From Pseudomonadota bacterium (GTDB lineage Bacteria; Pseudomonadota; Gammaproteobacteria; Burkholderiales; Burkholderiaceae_B): 7,105 nucleotides of DNA. Below, one piece after another: positions 6,347 through 7,105 of this stretch (its first letter is position 1; the number at the start of each line of letters is the position of its first letter). The stretch lies in the NCBI GenBank assembly GCA_023437255.1, contig JAEZGR010000271.1, positions 1-7,105 of the forward strand. The letters are read 5' to 3'. The notes beneath the pieces were generated by a model that did not search any database, had not been told where the DNA came from, and was given only the letters and a program-made list of their open reading frames with translations. Made by a program: the position numbers and the translations under genes.

Positions 6347-7105
6347 ATGCGTTACCTGATTCCCGCCGCCCTGATCTCTTTCCTGCTGGCACTCGCGATC
6401 ACCATCCAGTTCCGGCCGGCTCCCCTTGAAGAGCGCATCGTCCATTTGCAGCTCGAGCAGGCCTTGCCCGAACAGGCGGGTGAACTCGCCGCCGAATCCC
6501 CCGGGTTGCAGGCGCTGTTCCTGATGTACGCCGACGACCCGCTCTTGCCGGGCAAGGCGCGGGCGGCGCTGCTGCGCTACCCGGAGCCCGCCAGGCAAGT
6601 ACTGCAGGCCTATGGCGACGATCCGGATTTTCAGGAGATCCTTCGGCAATACGGCGAAGACACCATTCTGCCGATCCATTACTTCATGCAGAACGAGGTC
6701 ATGACCCTGGAGTGGTTCCGCCGTATTGGCGAGGCGGCGCGTTCAGCCATGCACACGGTTCAAGGCTGGTGGGCGGGCGCAAGGCCCGAGGCGCAACTGG
6801 CACGAGACAACCTGTCGCCGGAACAGCGCGGCCGTTACGCGATGCTCTTCGTGCAGGAGGAAGGCCACGATTTTCTGGGTCAGTTTGTCGTGTCGGGGGC
6901 GGGTGACGTGGCCTGGGTGCAGACGGAACGCGTGCTCGAAGGTCTGAATCAGTTCTTCGCCGGCGGCGTCAAGGGCCTGGAAACCCGAATCCGGAAGGAT
7001 CAGCCCGTTGCTGCAAGCGACATCGGCTGGGCAGCTGTCGATGTGGCGGTGGGCGTCAGTGCCTTCAAGCTGCTGCGTGCGGGTCGCGGCGCCGCGGCCG
7101 GCACG
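6347..7105 (+). CDS. Unrecognised membrane-anchored protein, 3' end outside the window
   Basis: An open frame of 253 codons runs from ATG 6347 to the window edge without a stop; I translated it by hand. Codon third positions are G/C-rich as in the neighbours, which supports a real gene. Residues 3-21 (from YLIPAALIS onward) form one hydrophobic segment with a single Arg before it, fitting a signal anchor or signal peptide. The rest is acidic and rich in Glu, Gln and Asp, probably mostly helical, with aromatic clusters such as HYFMQNEV (111-118) and QGWWAG (139-144). A second, weaker hydrophobic stretch, about 227-243, may be another membrane segment. I recognise no domain. The start lies three bases after the cyclase stop with only weak purine-rich sequence before it, which points to translational coupling with the cyclase. 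A role connected to the cyclase is inference from position only. Confidence 0.75.
   Translation, partial: MRYLIPAALISFLLALAITIQFRPAPLEERIVHLQLEQALPEQAGELAAESPGLQALFLMYADDPLLPGKARAALLRYPEPARQVLQAYGDDPDFQEILRQYGEDTILPIHYFMQNEVMTLEWFRRIGEAARSAMHTVQGWWAGARPEAQLARDNLSPEQRGRYAMLFVQEEGHDFLGQFVVSGAGDVAWVQTERVLEGLNQFFAGGVKGLETRIRKDQPVAASDIGWAAVDVAVGVSAFKLLRAGRGAAAGT

Noticed and set aside
5165..6679. Minus-strand open frame of 504 codons across the end of the cyclase and the start of the next gene
   Set aside because: It lies opposite two genes with clear coding character and recognisable domains in the cyclase. Long antisense frames are common in GC-rich coding DNA, and its translation shows no recognisable fold.
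1..7105. Defence, mobile-element or CRISPR signatures
   Set aside because: No direct-repeat arrays, transposase or integrase motifs, target-site duplications or toxin-antitoxin-like small gene pairs were seen. Composition is uniform across the window.

Overview
The window is a high-GC bacterial chromosomal segment. Strong G/C bias at third codon positions, short intergenic gaps and ordinary metabolic and signalling genes suggest a Proteobacterium, most likely a betaproteobacterium of the Rhodocyclales/Burkholderiales type. That placement is an inference from protein flavour and base composition; there is no rRNA or other taxonomic marker. I see no tRNA or rRNA gene, no CRISPR array, no insertion sequence and no phage gene. 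Six protein genes account for nearly all of the sequence, and no gene-free stretch exceeds about 100 bases.

Layout. Positions 64-1047 (+) encode a D-isomer-specific 2-hydroxyacid dehydrogenase of the glyoxylate/hydroxypyruvate reductase type. After a 78-base gap with a plausible sigma-70 promoter, 1126-2268 (+) encodes a class V aminotransferase related to alanine/serine-glyoxylate aminotransferases. These two could act together in glyoxylate, glycine, serine and hydroxypyruvate interconversion. Convergent with them, 2284-3033 (-) encodes a protein of the 2-keto-4-pentenoate hydratase (MhpD/HpcG) family. It is divergent from 3134-4456 (+), a FAD-dependent flavoprotein of the uncharacterised PP_4765-like group within the HI0933 superfamily. 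The roughly 100 bases between their start codons can be read as two overlapping, oppositely directed promoters.

Thirty-three bases downstream, 4490-6343 (+) encodes a membrane-bound sensor diguanylate cyclase (TM, extracytoplasmic Cache-like sensor, TM, PAS, GGDEF) whose signature is SGDEF instead of GGDEF. Three bases after its stop, a protein I do not recognise begins at 6347. It has an N-terminal membrane segment and is cut by the window end. The tight spacing suggests it is co-expressed with the cyclase.

Nothing here looks like an obvious new multi-gene system. The points most worth a second look are a perfect 22-bp palindrome inside the cyclase gene (5223-5244), the SGDEF active site, the unknown partner gene at the right edge, and a hydratase-family protein that has lost a usual active-site signature.
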